Source of the DNA: CAXRGH01 sp964230195
Lineage (GTDB): Bacteria > Pseudomonadota > Gammaproteobacteria > Enterobacterales > Alteromonadaceae
Length of the DNA: 24,939 nt
Direction of reading: 5' to 3'
Assembly (NCBI GenBank): GCA_964230195.1
Contig: CAXRGH010000198.1
Location: 1 to 24,939 of the forward strand
In this document: piece after piece, positions 6,372 to 14,840 of the stretch
Numbering within the stretch: the first letter of the stretch is position 1
Layout of the letters: every line of letters begins with the position of its first letter
The notes under the pieces: model-generated
Told to the model about the DNA's origin: nothing
The model's input: the letters and a program-made list of their open reading frames with translations, nothing else
Database searches by the model: none
Position numbers and translations under genes: made by a program

Positions 6372-9011
6372 ATGGCAAAGTCATTGGTGATAGTGGAGTC
6401 GCCGGCTAAAGCAAAAACAATAAATAAATATTTAGGTAAAAATTTTATTGTTAAATCAAGTGTTGGACACGTTAGAGACCTACCAACAAAGGCATTAGGG
6501 AAAGCACCCGCCAAAAAACCCGCAGCAGAGTTGCGTCAATTACCGGATGAAGACAAACAAAAATATTTACGTGAGTTTGAATATCAGAAGCTGGTGGACC
6601 GTATGGGGGTAGACCCAAGCGATAATTGGTCAGCTCATTATCAGGTATTACCGGGTAAAGAAAATGTTGTAAAAGAATTAAAGAAGCTTGCGAAAGAGGC
6701 AGACACTATTTACCTCGCAACGGATTTGGATAGAGAAGGGGAAGCTATCGCTTGGCATTTGCGTGAAATTATTGGCCCCAAAAATAAAGTATTCAAGCGA
6801 GTGGTGTTCAATGAAATCACTCAGTCCGCCATAAAAGATGCGTTCTCGACACCGGGAGATTTGAATGACGCACGTGTCGATGCGCAACAAGCACGGCGCT
6901 TTTTGGACCGTGTGGTCGGATTTATGGTATCGCCTCTGCTTTGGAAAAAAATTGCAAGAGGGTTATCTGCGGGTCGAGTGCAATCAGTGGCCGTTCGCTT
7001 GGTTGTTGAACGAGAAAGAGAAATTAAGGCATTTGTACCAGAGGAGTTTTGGGATATTCACGCCAACTTAAATGCCGAACATGACCAATCAGTTCGTATG
7101 CAAGTGGTTAAACAAAACGGTAATGCGTTTAAGCCCGTCAATCAAGAACAAGCATCGAGCGCAGTCAGTGAATTAGAGCGTGCTAGTTACTCTGTGGTAA
7201 GCAGAGAATCAAAACCGACTCAAAGCAAACCATCGGCCCCGTTTATCACATCAACATTACAACAAGCAGCCAGCACAAGGCTCGGTTTTGGTGTCAAGAA
7301 AACAATGATGATGGCGCAACGATTATACGAAGCCGGTCACATCACTTACATGAGAACCGATTCCACTAATCTCAGCCAAGAAGCGGTTGAGAACTGTCGC
7401 AAATATATTGGCGACCACTTTGGTGGAAACTACCTTCCTGCAAACCCAATTCATTACGGTAGCAAAGAGGGTGCACAAGAAGCTCACGAAGCGATTAGAC
7501 CTTCTGATGTGAATGTTTCATCAGGTGCTCTATCGAGCATGGAAAAAGATGCTCAGCGGTTGTACGAACTCATCTGGCGTCAGTTTGTTGCTTGTCAGAT
7601 GACAAATGCAAAATATGATGCGACAACGCTGACAGTGTCAGCCAACCTTGATGCGAATCACTATGAATTACGCGCCAAAGGTCGCGTACTGAAATTTGAC
7701 GGCTGGACGAGAGTTCAAGAGCAGTTGAAGCGCAACAATGAAGACCTGATGCTACCGGACGTGAATCAGGGAAATACCCTAGCATTGGCGTCAGTTGAGC
7801 CAAAACAGCACTTTACCAAACCGGTGGCTCGCTTTAATGAAGCATCACTAGTTAAAGAGCTGGAAAAACGAGGTATCGGCAGACCGTCTACTTATGCCAG
7901 TATTATTTCAACGATTCAGGATCGCGGATATGTCCGTTTGGAGAGCAAACGCTTTTATGCTGAAAAAATGGGTGAAATTGTTAATGACCGATTAATTGAA
8001 AACTTTGACGACTTAATCAGTTACGACTTCACCGCAAAAATGGAACAGCGACTGGACGAAATTGCAGATGGCTCGCTGAATTGGAAATCCGTTCTTGATG
8101 GGTTCTACGGCGAGTTTTATGACAACCTAATTAAAGCTGAAAAGAACCACGAAGAAGGCGGCATGCGTGCAAATGTTGCCGTTGATATTGATGTTGATTG
8201 CGACAAATGCGGACGTAACATGATGGTTCGTACAGCGAGCACTGGCGTGTTCCTTGGGTGTTCGGGCTATTCATTACCACCAAAAGAGCGATGCACCAAT
8301 ACCATGAGTCTAACGCCTGGCGAAGATGCAGTGGCAGTCTCGGATGATGATGAGGCAGTGGCATTGCGCTCTAAGCAGCGTTGCAATAAATGCGGAACAT
8401 CAATGGATTCGTACTTGATTGATGAAGGGCGCAAACTACACGTGTGTGGTAATAGTCCTGTCTGTGACGGTACTTGGTTAGAAAAAGGAACATTCAAGAT
8501 CAAAGGCTATGACGGTCCGATCATTGAGTGTGACCGTTGTCAGCACGACATGGAACTTAAAAATGGCCGATTTGGTAAGTATTTTGGCTGTACTAATACT
8601 GAATGTAAGAATACTCGTAAGCTACTCAAGAATGGAGAAGTAGCACCGCCGAAAGAAGATCCTGTGCATTTACCAGAATTGCCGTGTGTCAAATCTGATG
8701 CGTATTATGTTTTGCGTGATGGTGCATCAGGTATTTTCTTAGCCGCGCACACCTTTCCCAAGGCGCGAGAAACTCGTGCACCACTAGTGAAAGAGTTGAA
8801 GCGTTTTAAAGATCGGATCTCATCGAAATTCTATTATCTTGCTGATGCACCGGCTAGCGATCCTGATGGTTTTGACACCGTCGTGAGGTATAGTCGTAAG
8901 ACAAAACAGCAATACGTGATGTCGGAAAATGCTGATGGCAAAGCAACAGGTTGGTCTGCATGGTACCGAGATGGCAATTGGAATGTTGAGGACAAACGAA
9001 AGAAGAAGTGA
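6372..9011 (+). CDS. topA: DNA topoisomerase I (TopA, type IA)
   Basis: An 879-residue protein (E. coli TopA 865) that relaxes negative supercoils. The Toprim domain opens with LVIVESPAKAKTINKYLG and holds the metal-binding acidic cluster D118-L-D120-R-E122. The strand-passage core includes GLSAGRVQSVAVRLV, and the active-site tyrosine is Y326 in ITYMRTDSTNLS, which forms the 5'-phosphotyrosine link. The C-terminal part carries three four-cysteine zinc modules starting near C610, C671 and C720, then a zinc-ribbon-like tail ending in a basic KRKKK stretch. This is the full gammaproteobacterial architecture. The ATG at 6372 fits the family N-terminus, though the ribosome site is weak (AGGTAAG, 8-9 bases away). 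It is followed by its own strong terminator. Confidence 0.98.
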   Translation: MAKSLVIVESPAKAKTINKYLGKNFIVKSSVGHVRDLPTKALGKAPAKKPAAELRQLPDEDKQKYLREFEYQKLVDRMGVDPSDNWSAHYQVLPGKENVVKELKKLAKEADTIYLATDLDREGEAIAWHLREIIGPKNKVFKRVVFNEITQSAIKDAFSTPGDLNDARVDAQQARRFLDRVVGFMVSPLLWKKIARGLSAGRVQSVAVRLVVEREREIKAFVPEEFWDIHANLNAEHDQSVRMQVVKQNGNAFKPVNQEQASSAVSELERASYSVVSRESKPTQSKPSAPFITSTLQQAASTRLGFGVKKTMMMAQRLYEAGHITYMRTDSTNLSQEAVENCRKYIGDHFGGNYLPANPIHYGSKEGAQEAHEAIRPSDVNVSSGALSSMEKDAQRLYELIWRQFVACQMTNAKYDATTLTVSANLDANHYELRAKGRVLKFDGWTRVQEQLKRNNEDLMLPDVNQGNTLALASVEPKQHFTKPVARFNEASLVKELEKRGIGRPSTYASIISTIQDRGYVRLESKRFYAEKMGEIVNDRLIENFDDLISYDFTAKMEQRLDEIADGSLNWKSVLDGFYGEFYDNLIKAEKNHEEGGMRANVAVDIDVDCDKCGRNMMVRTASTGVFLGCSGYSLPPKERCTNTMSLTPGEDAVAVSDDDEAVALRSKQRCNKCGTSMDSYLIDEGRKLHVCGNSPVCDGTWLEKGTFKIKGYDGPIIECDRCQHDMELKNGRFGKYFGCTNTECKNTRKLLKNGEVAPPKEDPVHLPELPCVKSDAYYVLRDGASGIFLAAHTFPKARETRAPLVKELKRFKDRISSKFYYLADAPASDPDGFDTVVRYSRKTKQQYVMSENADGKATGWSAWYRDGNWNVEDKRKKK

Positions 9012-9042
9012 TGCCCTAGGTGATTTTCTAAAATACATTACC

Positions 9043-9076
9043 AAATACCCAGCGTAACGCTGGGTATTTTGTTTTT
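9043..9076 (+). terminator. Rho-independent terminator of topA
   Basis: A perfect 12-bp stem (AAATACCCAGCG / CGCTGGGTATTT) with a TAA loop is followed by TGTTTTT. It starts 31 bases after the topA stop codon. Confidence 0.88.
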
Positions 9077-9169
9077 ACAATTGTCTTAAGAAACTGTATT
9101 TCTGCTTTTCTATCTCCTCGCAAACAGTTAAGCTAACCGCCATTAAAGAGTTCGAGTGTCAGGTGCATT

Positions 9170-9715
9170 ATGGGATTATCATTACAAGACCAATTGTTAA
9201 AAGCAGGTTTAGCGGATAAAAAGAAAGCTAACCAAATCAAAAAGCAAAAACACAAACAAGTAAAAGCACAACAAAAGCACAAAGTGGCCGCTGATAATGA
9301 GAGCAAACGCTTAGCAAACGAAGCGCGAGAAGAGCAGCGTCTGGCAAGTCAAGAGAGCAATCAGAAGTTGAATGAAGTTGCTCAACAGAAAGCGCTACAA
9401 GCACAAATAAAGCAACTCATTGAGACCAATAAGCAAAAACAAAAAGGTGAGGTTTTACTTAATTTCACCGACAATAATGTGGTAAAGCGTGTGTATGTTA
9501 CCCAGGAGCTTCACAAAGCGGTCACTATGGCCAAACTCGCCGTGGTGAGGGATGGCGATGGATATGAGCTAGTGCCGACACCGGTTGCTGACAAAATAAC
9601 GGAACGAGACAAAAGTTACATTGTTTACATTGCCGATAAGTCAGAGGTCACAACATCATCTGAGGAAGATGATTGGTATGCTGACTTTGAAATACCGGAT
9701 GATTTGATGTGGTAA
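9170..9715 (+). CDS. yaiL: YaiL family protein (DUF2058), nucleic-acid-associated
   Basis: A 181-residue protein of the DUF2058/YaiL type. It opens with MGLSLQDQLLKAGLADKKKANQ, the conserved start of the family, then has a long highly basic and Gln-rich coiled region (about 18-100, many Lys/Gln/Ala repeats) and a compact C-terminal domain (from about 104, GEVLLNFTDNNVVKRVYV onward) ending in DDWYADFEIPDDLMW. Relatives have been labelled nucleoprotein or polynucleotide-associated, but the molecular role is not well established. It sits after the topA terminator with an AGGTG site before the ATG. The next gene starts 46 bases downstream on the same strand, so the two may share a transcript. Confidence 0.88.
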   Translation: MGLSLQDQLLKAGLADKKKANQIKKQKHKQVKAQQKHKVAADNESKRLANEAREEQRLASQESNQKLNEVAQQKALQAQIKQLIETNKQKQKGEVLLNFTDNNVVKRVYVTQELHKAVTMAKLAVVRDGDGYELVPTPVADKITERDKSYIVYIADKSEVTTSSEEDDWYADFEIPDDLMW

Positions 9716-9761
9716 CCACACATCTTCAACCTCTCTTTAAAGTGATATAGAAGGAAATCAT

Positions 9762-10541
9762 ATGCAGTGGTATTGGGACGCTTCACCTATTTTATTTAGT
9801 ATTGGACCAATTTCAGTTCGCTGGTACGGTGCTTGTTTTGCCGCCGCATTGTGGATTGGTCTGACTATTATGCAAAAGATTTTTCAGGCCGAGGGAAAAC
9901 CGGAAGCGGCACTTGATAAATTGTTTTTATACGTAGTGATTGGCATTATTGCTGGCGCGCGATTAGCTCACTGCTTGTTTTACGAGCCAGATTATTATTT
10001 GTCGAATCCGATAGAGATATTAAAGTTTTGGCAGGGTGGCTTAGCAAGTCATGGCGGCGGCGTTGGAGCTGCGATTGGCGTGTACATGGGCTGCAAAAAG
10101 TATCAGTTATCGTTTGTCTGGTTACTAGACCGGATTGCCATTCCTACTGCATTGTTTGGGGCTTTTGTAAGAACAGGTAACTTCTTTAATTCAGAGATAT
10201 TGGGCGATCCCACCGGCGCAGAATGGGGAGTGATATTTGCCAATGTCGATAATGTCCTTCGTCATCCGGCACAGCTATATGAGGCCACTGCTTATTTGGC
10301 CAGCGTCGCAGTGCTTGCGTTACTTTATAGTCGTCTGAAACATCGAGCAGGGGCATTATTTGGGCTGTTTTTAATATTAATATTTACTGCGCGTATTACG
10401 ATAGAAAGTGTGAAGCAAGGCTTAGCCGAACACATGGCTGACGCCGCCTTGTCTATGGGACAAACCTTGAGTATCCCTTTCATTTTATTGGGTATAGGCT
10501 TCTTAATCTTTGCGTTTAAGCCTGTGGCATCGAAAGCTTAG
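9762..10541 (+). CDS. lgt: Prolipoprotein diacylglyceryl transferase (Lgt), atypical Bacteroidetes-like form
   Basis: A 259-residue polytopic membrane enzyme that would transfer diacylglycerol from phosphatidylglycerol to the lipobox cysteine of prelipoproteins. Family residues are in place: Y22 (RWYG), H97 in ASHGGGVG, R137/N140/E145 in the Lgt signature RTGNFFNSEILGDPT and R211 in TARITIES, equivalent to the essential residues known in E. coli Lgt. The sequence is unlike the ~291-residue gammaproteobacterial protein. ARLAHCLFYEPDYYLSNPIE and the following LKFWQGGLASHGG closely resemble Lgt proteins of Bacteroidetes as I recall them, and the insertion before the RHPAQLYE segment of the E. 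coli protein is missing. It could be a transferred gene or a second copy. A good AAGGAA site precedes the ATG. Its stop codon overlaps that of the convergent phzF-type gene. Confidence 0.85.
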   Translation: MQWYWDASPILFSIGPISVRWYGACFAAALWIGLTIMQKIFQAEGKPEAALDKLFLYVVIGIIAGARLAHCLFYEPDYYLSNPIEILKFWQGGLASHGGGVGAAIGVYMGCKKYQLSFVWLLDRIAIPTALFGAFVRTGNFFNSEILGDPTGAEWGVIFANVDNVLRHPAQLYEATAYLASVAVLALLYSRLKHRAGALFGLFLILIFTARITIESVKQGLAEHMADAALSMGQTLSIPFILLGIGFLIFAFKPVASKA

Positions 10542-11326
10542 ATAGTGATAGTACCTTCTAAGTACGGGGCAGCATAACCCGATATAACCACTTCAGCGTC
10601 CTGAAGGGAGCAAGATACTTCTCCGCCCCTTGAGGATGCTTGAAAGGCTTCAAGCTTATCTTTACCTAATTTTTTACTCCAAAACGGCGCTAAACTTGTG
10701 TGAGCGGACCCGGTCGTGGGATCCTCATCACCACCGTTGGCAGGCCAAAAATAACGACTCACAAAATCGAAATCGTCAGCCGTAGAGGTGACACAAACGT
10801 CTAACGGTGCTAATGATGCTATTAGGGGATGGTCATATGTTACACTTCGGACATCGTCTTCTGAAGGGTAGCAGACGTAATATGCTTGTTGATCAACATA
10901 GACTTCTTGAGGTCTCGGTTTGAGTCCTTCAAGCAATGCTTCTGGAACTGAATTAACAGGTTCAATGTGACGTTGGGGAAACGTCATTTCAATTTTACCG
11001 TCTTGCGCCTTTGTCACTGTGAACTCGCCTACCGCTTTCGCATAAAACTTAATTTGCGACAAGTCACTCACACGATTGAATAGCACATAAGCTGACGCTA
11101 ATGTTGCGTGACCGCAAAACGCTATTTCAGTTTTTGGGGAAAACCAGCGAATGTGATAGCGCCCATTTTGCTCGACGATGAACGCAGTTTCAGACAGGTT
11201 ATTCTGCGCTGCAACCGCCAACATGATTTCATCAGATAGAAATGAGGATAACGGAATTACCGCTGCAGGGTTGCCGGAAAATGCATTTTTAGTAAATGCA
11301 TTAATAACATACAAAGGTAATTCCAT
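10538..11326 (-). CDS. PhzF-family isomerase/epimerase-like protein
   Basis: A 262-residue protein of the PhzF family (diaminopimelate-epimerase fold, two similar halves). Visible hallmarks are the N-terminal LYVINAFTKNAFSGNPAAV, the catalytic glutamate E46 in NNLSETAF, FCGHATLASAYVLF (the GHAT motif) and GDEDPTTGSAH in the second half. Relatives range from the phenazine enzyme PhzF to proteins such as YddE of unknown substrate; nothing here suggests phenazine synthesis, so the substrate is unknown. The ATG at 11326 is chosen over the preceding GTG (11329) because AGAGG lies at proper distance only for the ATG. That ribosome site overlaps the stop codon of ettA, so translation of the two genes is probably coupled. 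Confidence 0.92.
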   Translation of the reverse strand: MELPLYVINAFTKNAFSGNPAAVIPLSSFLSDEIMLAVAAQNNLSETAFIVEQNGRYHIRWFSPKTEIAFCGHATLASAYVLFNRVSDLSQIKFYAKAVGEFTVTKAQDGKIEMTFPQRHIEPVNSVPEALLEGLKPRPQEVYVDQQAYYVCYPSEDDVRSVTYDHPLIASLAPLDVCVTSTADDFDFVSRYFWPANGGDEDPTTGSAHTSLAPFWSKKLGKDKLEAFQASSRGGEVSCSLQDAEVVISGYAAPYLEGTITI

Positions 11327-11334
11327 CACAACCT

Positions 11335-13002
11335 CTACTTGCTGATCTTCTTATATTTCAATCGATGAGGCTCAACCACGTCTTGACCGTAGGTGTTCTT
11401 CAACCATGCTGAATAGTCCGTGTAGTTACCTTCATAGAAGTTAACCTGACCTTCATCTCGGTAATCTAAAATGTGGGTTGCCACACGGTCTAGGAACCAA
11501 CGGTCGTGCGATATCACCATAACACAGCCTGGGAACTCCAAAATTGCGTTTTCAAGAGCACGTAAAGTCTCTACGTCCAAGTCATTGGTTGGCTCATCCA
11601 GCAGCAACACGTTACCGCCACTTTTGAGTAGTTTTGCTAGGTGAACACGGTTTCTTTCACCACCGGAAAGGTCTTTGATGAATTTCTGTTGGTCGTTACC
11701 TTTGAAATTAAAGCGGCTGACATAAGCACGGCTATTCAATTCAAAGTTGCCAATACGGATAATATCAGAGTCGTCTGAGATCTCTTTCCATACGGTATTG
11801 TCATTGTTCATGTGATCTCTGAATTGCTCTACGCTAGCCAATTCAACCGTATCACCAACAACAACCTCTCCACTGTCGGCTTGTTCTTGCCCCGAAAGCA
11901 TGCGGAATAACGTCGACTTACCCGCACCATTTGGTCCGATAATCCCGACGATAGCCCCTTTTGGCATAGAGAAGCTGAGGTCGTCTATCAAAACTCTGTC
12001 GCCGTAGGATTTTTTAAGGTTTGTTACGTCAATAACTTTGTCGCCAAGACGCTCTCCTACAGGAATGAATAGCTCATTAGTCTCATTTCGTTTTTGATAA
12101 TCAGAGGTATTTAACTCCTCAAACCGCGCCATTCGAGCTTTACTTTTGGCTTGTCGTCCTTTTGGATTGCTGCGCACCCACTCTAATTCTTGTTTTATTG
12201 ATTTCTTTCGTGCATTTTCACTGCGTTCTTCTTGCTCTAAACGCTTATCTTTTTGGTCAAGCCAAGATGAGTAGTTTCCTTCCCACGGAATACCGTGGCC
12301 CCGGTCTAGTTCGAGTATCCAGCCTGCTACGTTATCAAGGAAGTAGCGATCGTGGGTAATAGCTACCACTGTGCCTTCATAATCGTGCAAGAAACGTTCT
12401 AGCCAAGCAACAGATTCTGCATCTAGGTGGTTCGTTGGTTCGTCGAGCAGCAGCATTTCTGGCTTTTCAAGCAGTAATTTACATAAGGCCACTCGGCGAC
12501 GCTCACCACCAGAAAGTTTAGTGACGTCAGCGTCCCATGGTGGCAAACGCAAAGCATCAGCGGCACGCTCTAATGCGTTGTCTAAATTGTGACCATCTTT
12601 ACTTTGAATGATGGCCTCAAGTTCACCTTGTTCTTTGGCTAGGGCGTCAAAATCAGCCTCAGGATCGGCGTAGGCGGCATACACTTCATCAAGCCTAACT
12701 AGCGCATTTTTAACGTCCGATACTGCCTCTTCAATATTGCCACGAACGTCTTTAGATTCGTCCAGTTGTGGTTCTTGAGGTAGGTATCCAATTTTTAATC
12801 CTGGCTGAGGGCGAGCTTCACCTTCAAATTCTTTATCCACACCCGCCATAATGCGAAGTAAGGTTGATTTACCCGAACCGTTTAGACCCAGAACACCAAT
12901 TTTAGCGCCCGGAAAAAAGCAGAGTGAAATATCTTTTAAAATTTGTTTTTGCGGCGGCACGACTTTGCTGACCCGCGACATGGTATAGACGTATTGTGAC
13001 AT
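11335..13002 (-). CDS. ettA: EttA, energy-dependent translational throttle (ABC-F ATPase)
   Basis: A 555-residue ABC-F protein, the same length as E. coli EttA and very similar throughout. It has no membrane segments; two ATPase domains act on the ribosomal E site and hold initiating ribosomes when ATP is low. The first domain has GLNGSGKST, LSGGERRRVALC and LLLDEPTNHLDAES; a charged linker follows (QEERSENARKKSIKQELEWV), the P-site tRNA interaction motif; the second has GPNGAGKST, LSGGERNRVHLA and LLLDEPTNDLD. The start is the ATG at 13002 giving MSQYVYTMSRV, which aligns with E. coli MAQFVYTMHRV; the frame extends further upstream but that part has no similarity. It leads a two-gene unit with the phzF-type gene. 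Confidence 0.97.
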   Translation of the reverse strand: MSQYVYTMSRVSKVVPPQKQILKDISLCFFPGAKIGVLGLNGSGKSTLLRIMAGVDKEFEGEARPQPGLKIGYLPQEPQLDESKDVRGNIEEAVSDVKNALVRLDEVYAAYADPEADFDALAKEQGELEAIIQSKDGHNLDNALERAADALRLPPWDADVTKLSGGERRRVALCKLLLEKPEMLLLDEPTNHLDAESVAWLERFLHDYEGTVVAITHDRYFLDNVAGWILELDRGHGIPWEGNYSSWLDQKDKRLEQEERSENARKKSIKQELEWVRSNPKGRQAKSKARMARFEELNTSDYQKRNETNELFIPVGERLGDKVIDVTNLKKSYGDRVLIDDLSFSMPKGAIVGIIGPNGAGKSTLFRMLSGQEQADSGEVVVGDTVELASVEQFRDHMNNDNTVWKEISDDSDIIRIGNFELNSRAYVSRFNFKGNDQQKFIKDLSGGERNRVHLAKLLKSGGNVLLLDEPTNDLDVETLRALENAILEFPGCVMVISHDRWFLDRVATHILDYRDEGQVNFYEGNYTDYSAWLKNTYGQDVVEPHRLKYKKISK

Positions 13003-13110
13003 GCGATACAGTATCCTAATTAATTCAGGACATAGTGTATGTGCAGATGCTCTCAGCCTCAAGCGTTGAAATGGAATTTAACGTGATAAAACTGGGTTAA
13101 AAATTGTCAG

Positions 13111-14724
13111 TTAACTTCTGGTTACATCAACAAACAATTTTAACTGCTGTCCTGGTTTTAGGTAGCGTTTTACATCTAACGTATTCCATTGAACAATTTG
13201 GCTGATCTTAACTTTGAATTTGCTTGCGATGCGAGACAAGGAATCACCAGAACGGACAGTGTAGGTTAGTTTTCTAATAATACTGTCCGCTTTCGCTGAG
13301 ATGGATTGATTTTTCCAAATGACTAATTTCATACCTGGTTTAATAGGGTCTTTTGGTGCTAATCCATTCCACTTAGCAAGACTACTTAGATTGACTTTGT
13401 AGAGGCGACTAAGATCCCACAGAGTATCACCTGAGGTGACAACATGGCTCAGTTTAGTTTGTCCGCGTGGTCGATTTTGAGTTTTAGTCAATCTCTGCTG
13501 TTGTGACAGTGTGTAAGTGTCTAGTGATTTTTTAGCTTTAGGTATCATTAGATGCTGGCCAATGACGATGGTATCTGATGTTAGCGAGTTCACATCCTTA
13601 ATCACCTGTTTGGTGGTTTGATAGCGTGTCGCTAATACACCTAAACTTTCCCCTGATGACACTTGATGTCTTTGCCACTGAACTCGCTGATCTGCTTCTA
13701 GCATCTCAATACCCTGCGAAAACACAGCTTGAGACTCGATTGGGATAAATAATGGATATTTACCTGCAGGATCGGTCGCCCAGCGATTGAATCCGGGATT
13801 TAACTGATGCAAGGCCTGAGTAGAAATACCGGCTAATTCAGCAGCCACAGACAAGTCAATTTGAGCGTCTACGTAAACTGAGGTGACTGCTGGTTGATTA
13901 TCAATCTGTGGCCAATCGTAGGACTTAGCTTCAGCATTTTGAAGTAGATCAACAAGCGCAAGTAGTTTAGGAACGTAATCTCGCGTTTCTTTCGGTAAGT
14001 CTAAATGCCAAAAGTCGGTGGGTTTACCGGCTAACTTATTGCGCTTAATCGCTTGTCTAACTCGTCCTTCACCTGAGTTGTAGGCCGCGAGTGCATGTAA
14101 CCAATCGCCATTGAATCGCTTGTTGAGATAAGCCAAAAACTTCATTGCGCCTTTTGTTGATGCATATACGTCGCGCCGACCGTCATACCACCAATCGATA
14201 TCCATCCCAAATGATTTCGCCGTCGATGGCACAAATTGCCATAACCCGGCAGCTCGGCCATGGGAATAGGCAAAAGGTTCAAATGCACTTTCTACGATCG
14301 GCAGTAAAGCAAGTTCCAATGGCAACTCGTTGTTTTCAAGTTCTGTTTTAATAAAATAAAGATACGGTGTGGCGCGCTGATTAACACGCTGCATATAGCT
14401 TGGATTTTTGAGAAACCAACGTTGATGTGCAGCAACTCGCTTGTTGTTTGGAACAGGCCAAGTGAAACCAGAACGTATTGCAAACCATAAGTTTTCTTCT
14501 GCAGACAAACTTAATTTATCGTCACTCACAGGCTGAGCAATATCGAGAGGGATAGATTCTTTAATCTTTGTTGCTTCAATGAGCATAGGTAATGCTTGTG
14601 ATGACTCGGCCGTATTTTCCTGTTGAGACATCAATGAGTGGTTGGTATCGGTAGTGACACAACCTGAAAGCAAGAGAACTGCGGTGAATAGGCATCCAAT
14701 ATAGGGTGTCTTTTTCAAAAACAT
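13111..14724 (-). CDS. mltD: MltD, membrane-bound lytic murein transglycosylase D with three LysM domains
   Basis: A 537-residue lipoprotein that cleaves the glycan strands of peptidoglycan, leaving 1,6-anhydro ends. The signal peptide ends in the lipobox LSGC (Cys22); the +2 residue is Val, so outer-membrane sorting is likely. The transglycosylase domain carries the catalytic E145 in LPIVESAFEP, then GRAAGLWQFVPSTAK and ALAAYNSGEGRV, the family 1 signature. Three LysM peptidoglycan-binding repeats follow at about 353-396, 427-470 and 488-532, each with an SGESL/SGDTL/SGDSL core. The ATG at 14724 is only 2 bases from GAGG; the TTG at 14718 has better spacing and would give MKKTPYIG, so it is a real alternative. 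E. coli MltD commonly has two LysM repeats; three is within family variation. Confidence 0.94.
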   Translation of the reverse strand: MFLKKTPYIGCLFTAVLLLSGCVTTDTNHSLMSQQENTAESSQALPMLIEATKIKESIPLDIAQPVSDDKLSLSAEENLWFAIRSGFTWPVPNNKRVAAHQRWFLKNPSYMQRVNQRATPYLYFIKTELENNELPLELALLPIVESAFEPFAYSHGRAAGLWQFVPSTAKSFGMDIDWWYDGRRDVYASTKGAMKFLAYLNKRFNGDWLHALAAYNSGEGRVRQAIKRNKLAGKPTDFWHLDLPKETRDYVPKLLALVDLLQNAEAKSYDWPQIDNQPAVTSVYVDAQIDLSVAAELAGISTQALHQLNPGFNRWATDPAGKYPLFIPIESQAVFSQGIEMLEADQRVQWQRHQVSSGESLGVLATRYQTTKQVIKDVNSLTSDTIVIGQHLMIPKAKKSLDTYTLSQQQRLTKTQNRPRGQTKLSHVVTSGDTLWDLSRLYKVNLSSLAKWNGLAPKDPIKPGMKLVIWKNQSISAKADSIIRKLTYTVRSGDSLSRIASKFKVKISQIVQWNTLDVKRYLKPGQQLKLFVDVTRS

Positions 14725-14765
14725 AACCTCAATGTGTATCTGTGGCGAAGAAATCAACGGTGGCT

Positions 14766-14794
14766 ATCATACCGTATTTTTGTATTAATGCTAG
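14766..14794 (-). promoter_or_regulatory. Candidate mltD promoter
   Basis: On the minus strand TATGAT (plus-strand 14766-14771) lies about 40 bases upstream of the mltD start. A weak -35, CTAGCA, is 17 bases further (plus-strand 14789-14794). The -10 is good; the -35 is poor. Confidence 0.3.
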
Positions 14795-14840
14795 AATTAG
14801 GCTGCGATCGACCAGATATCTCTTGTACTCTAACATGCTT

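Noticed and set aside
9170..9715. YaiL as a low-complexity artefact because of its Lys/Gln-rich repeats
   Set aside because: The N-terminal and C-terminal blocks match the DUF2058 family and the frame has a ribosome site and stop in a sensible context.
13003..13062. Longer ettA starting upstream of 13002
   Set aside because: The extra 20 residues have no similarity to EttA, while the ATG at 13002 gives exactly the family N-terminus and length.
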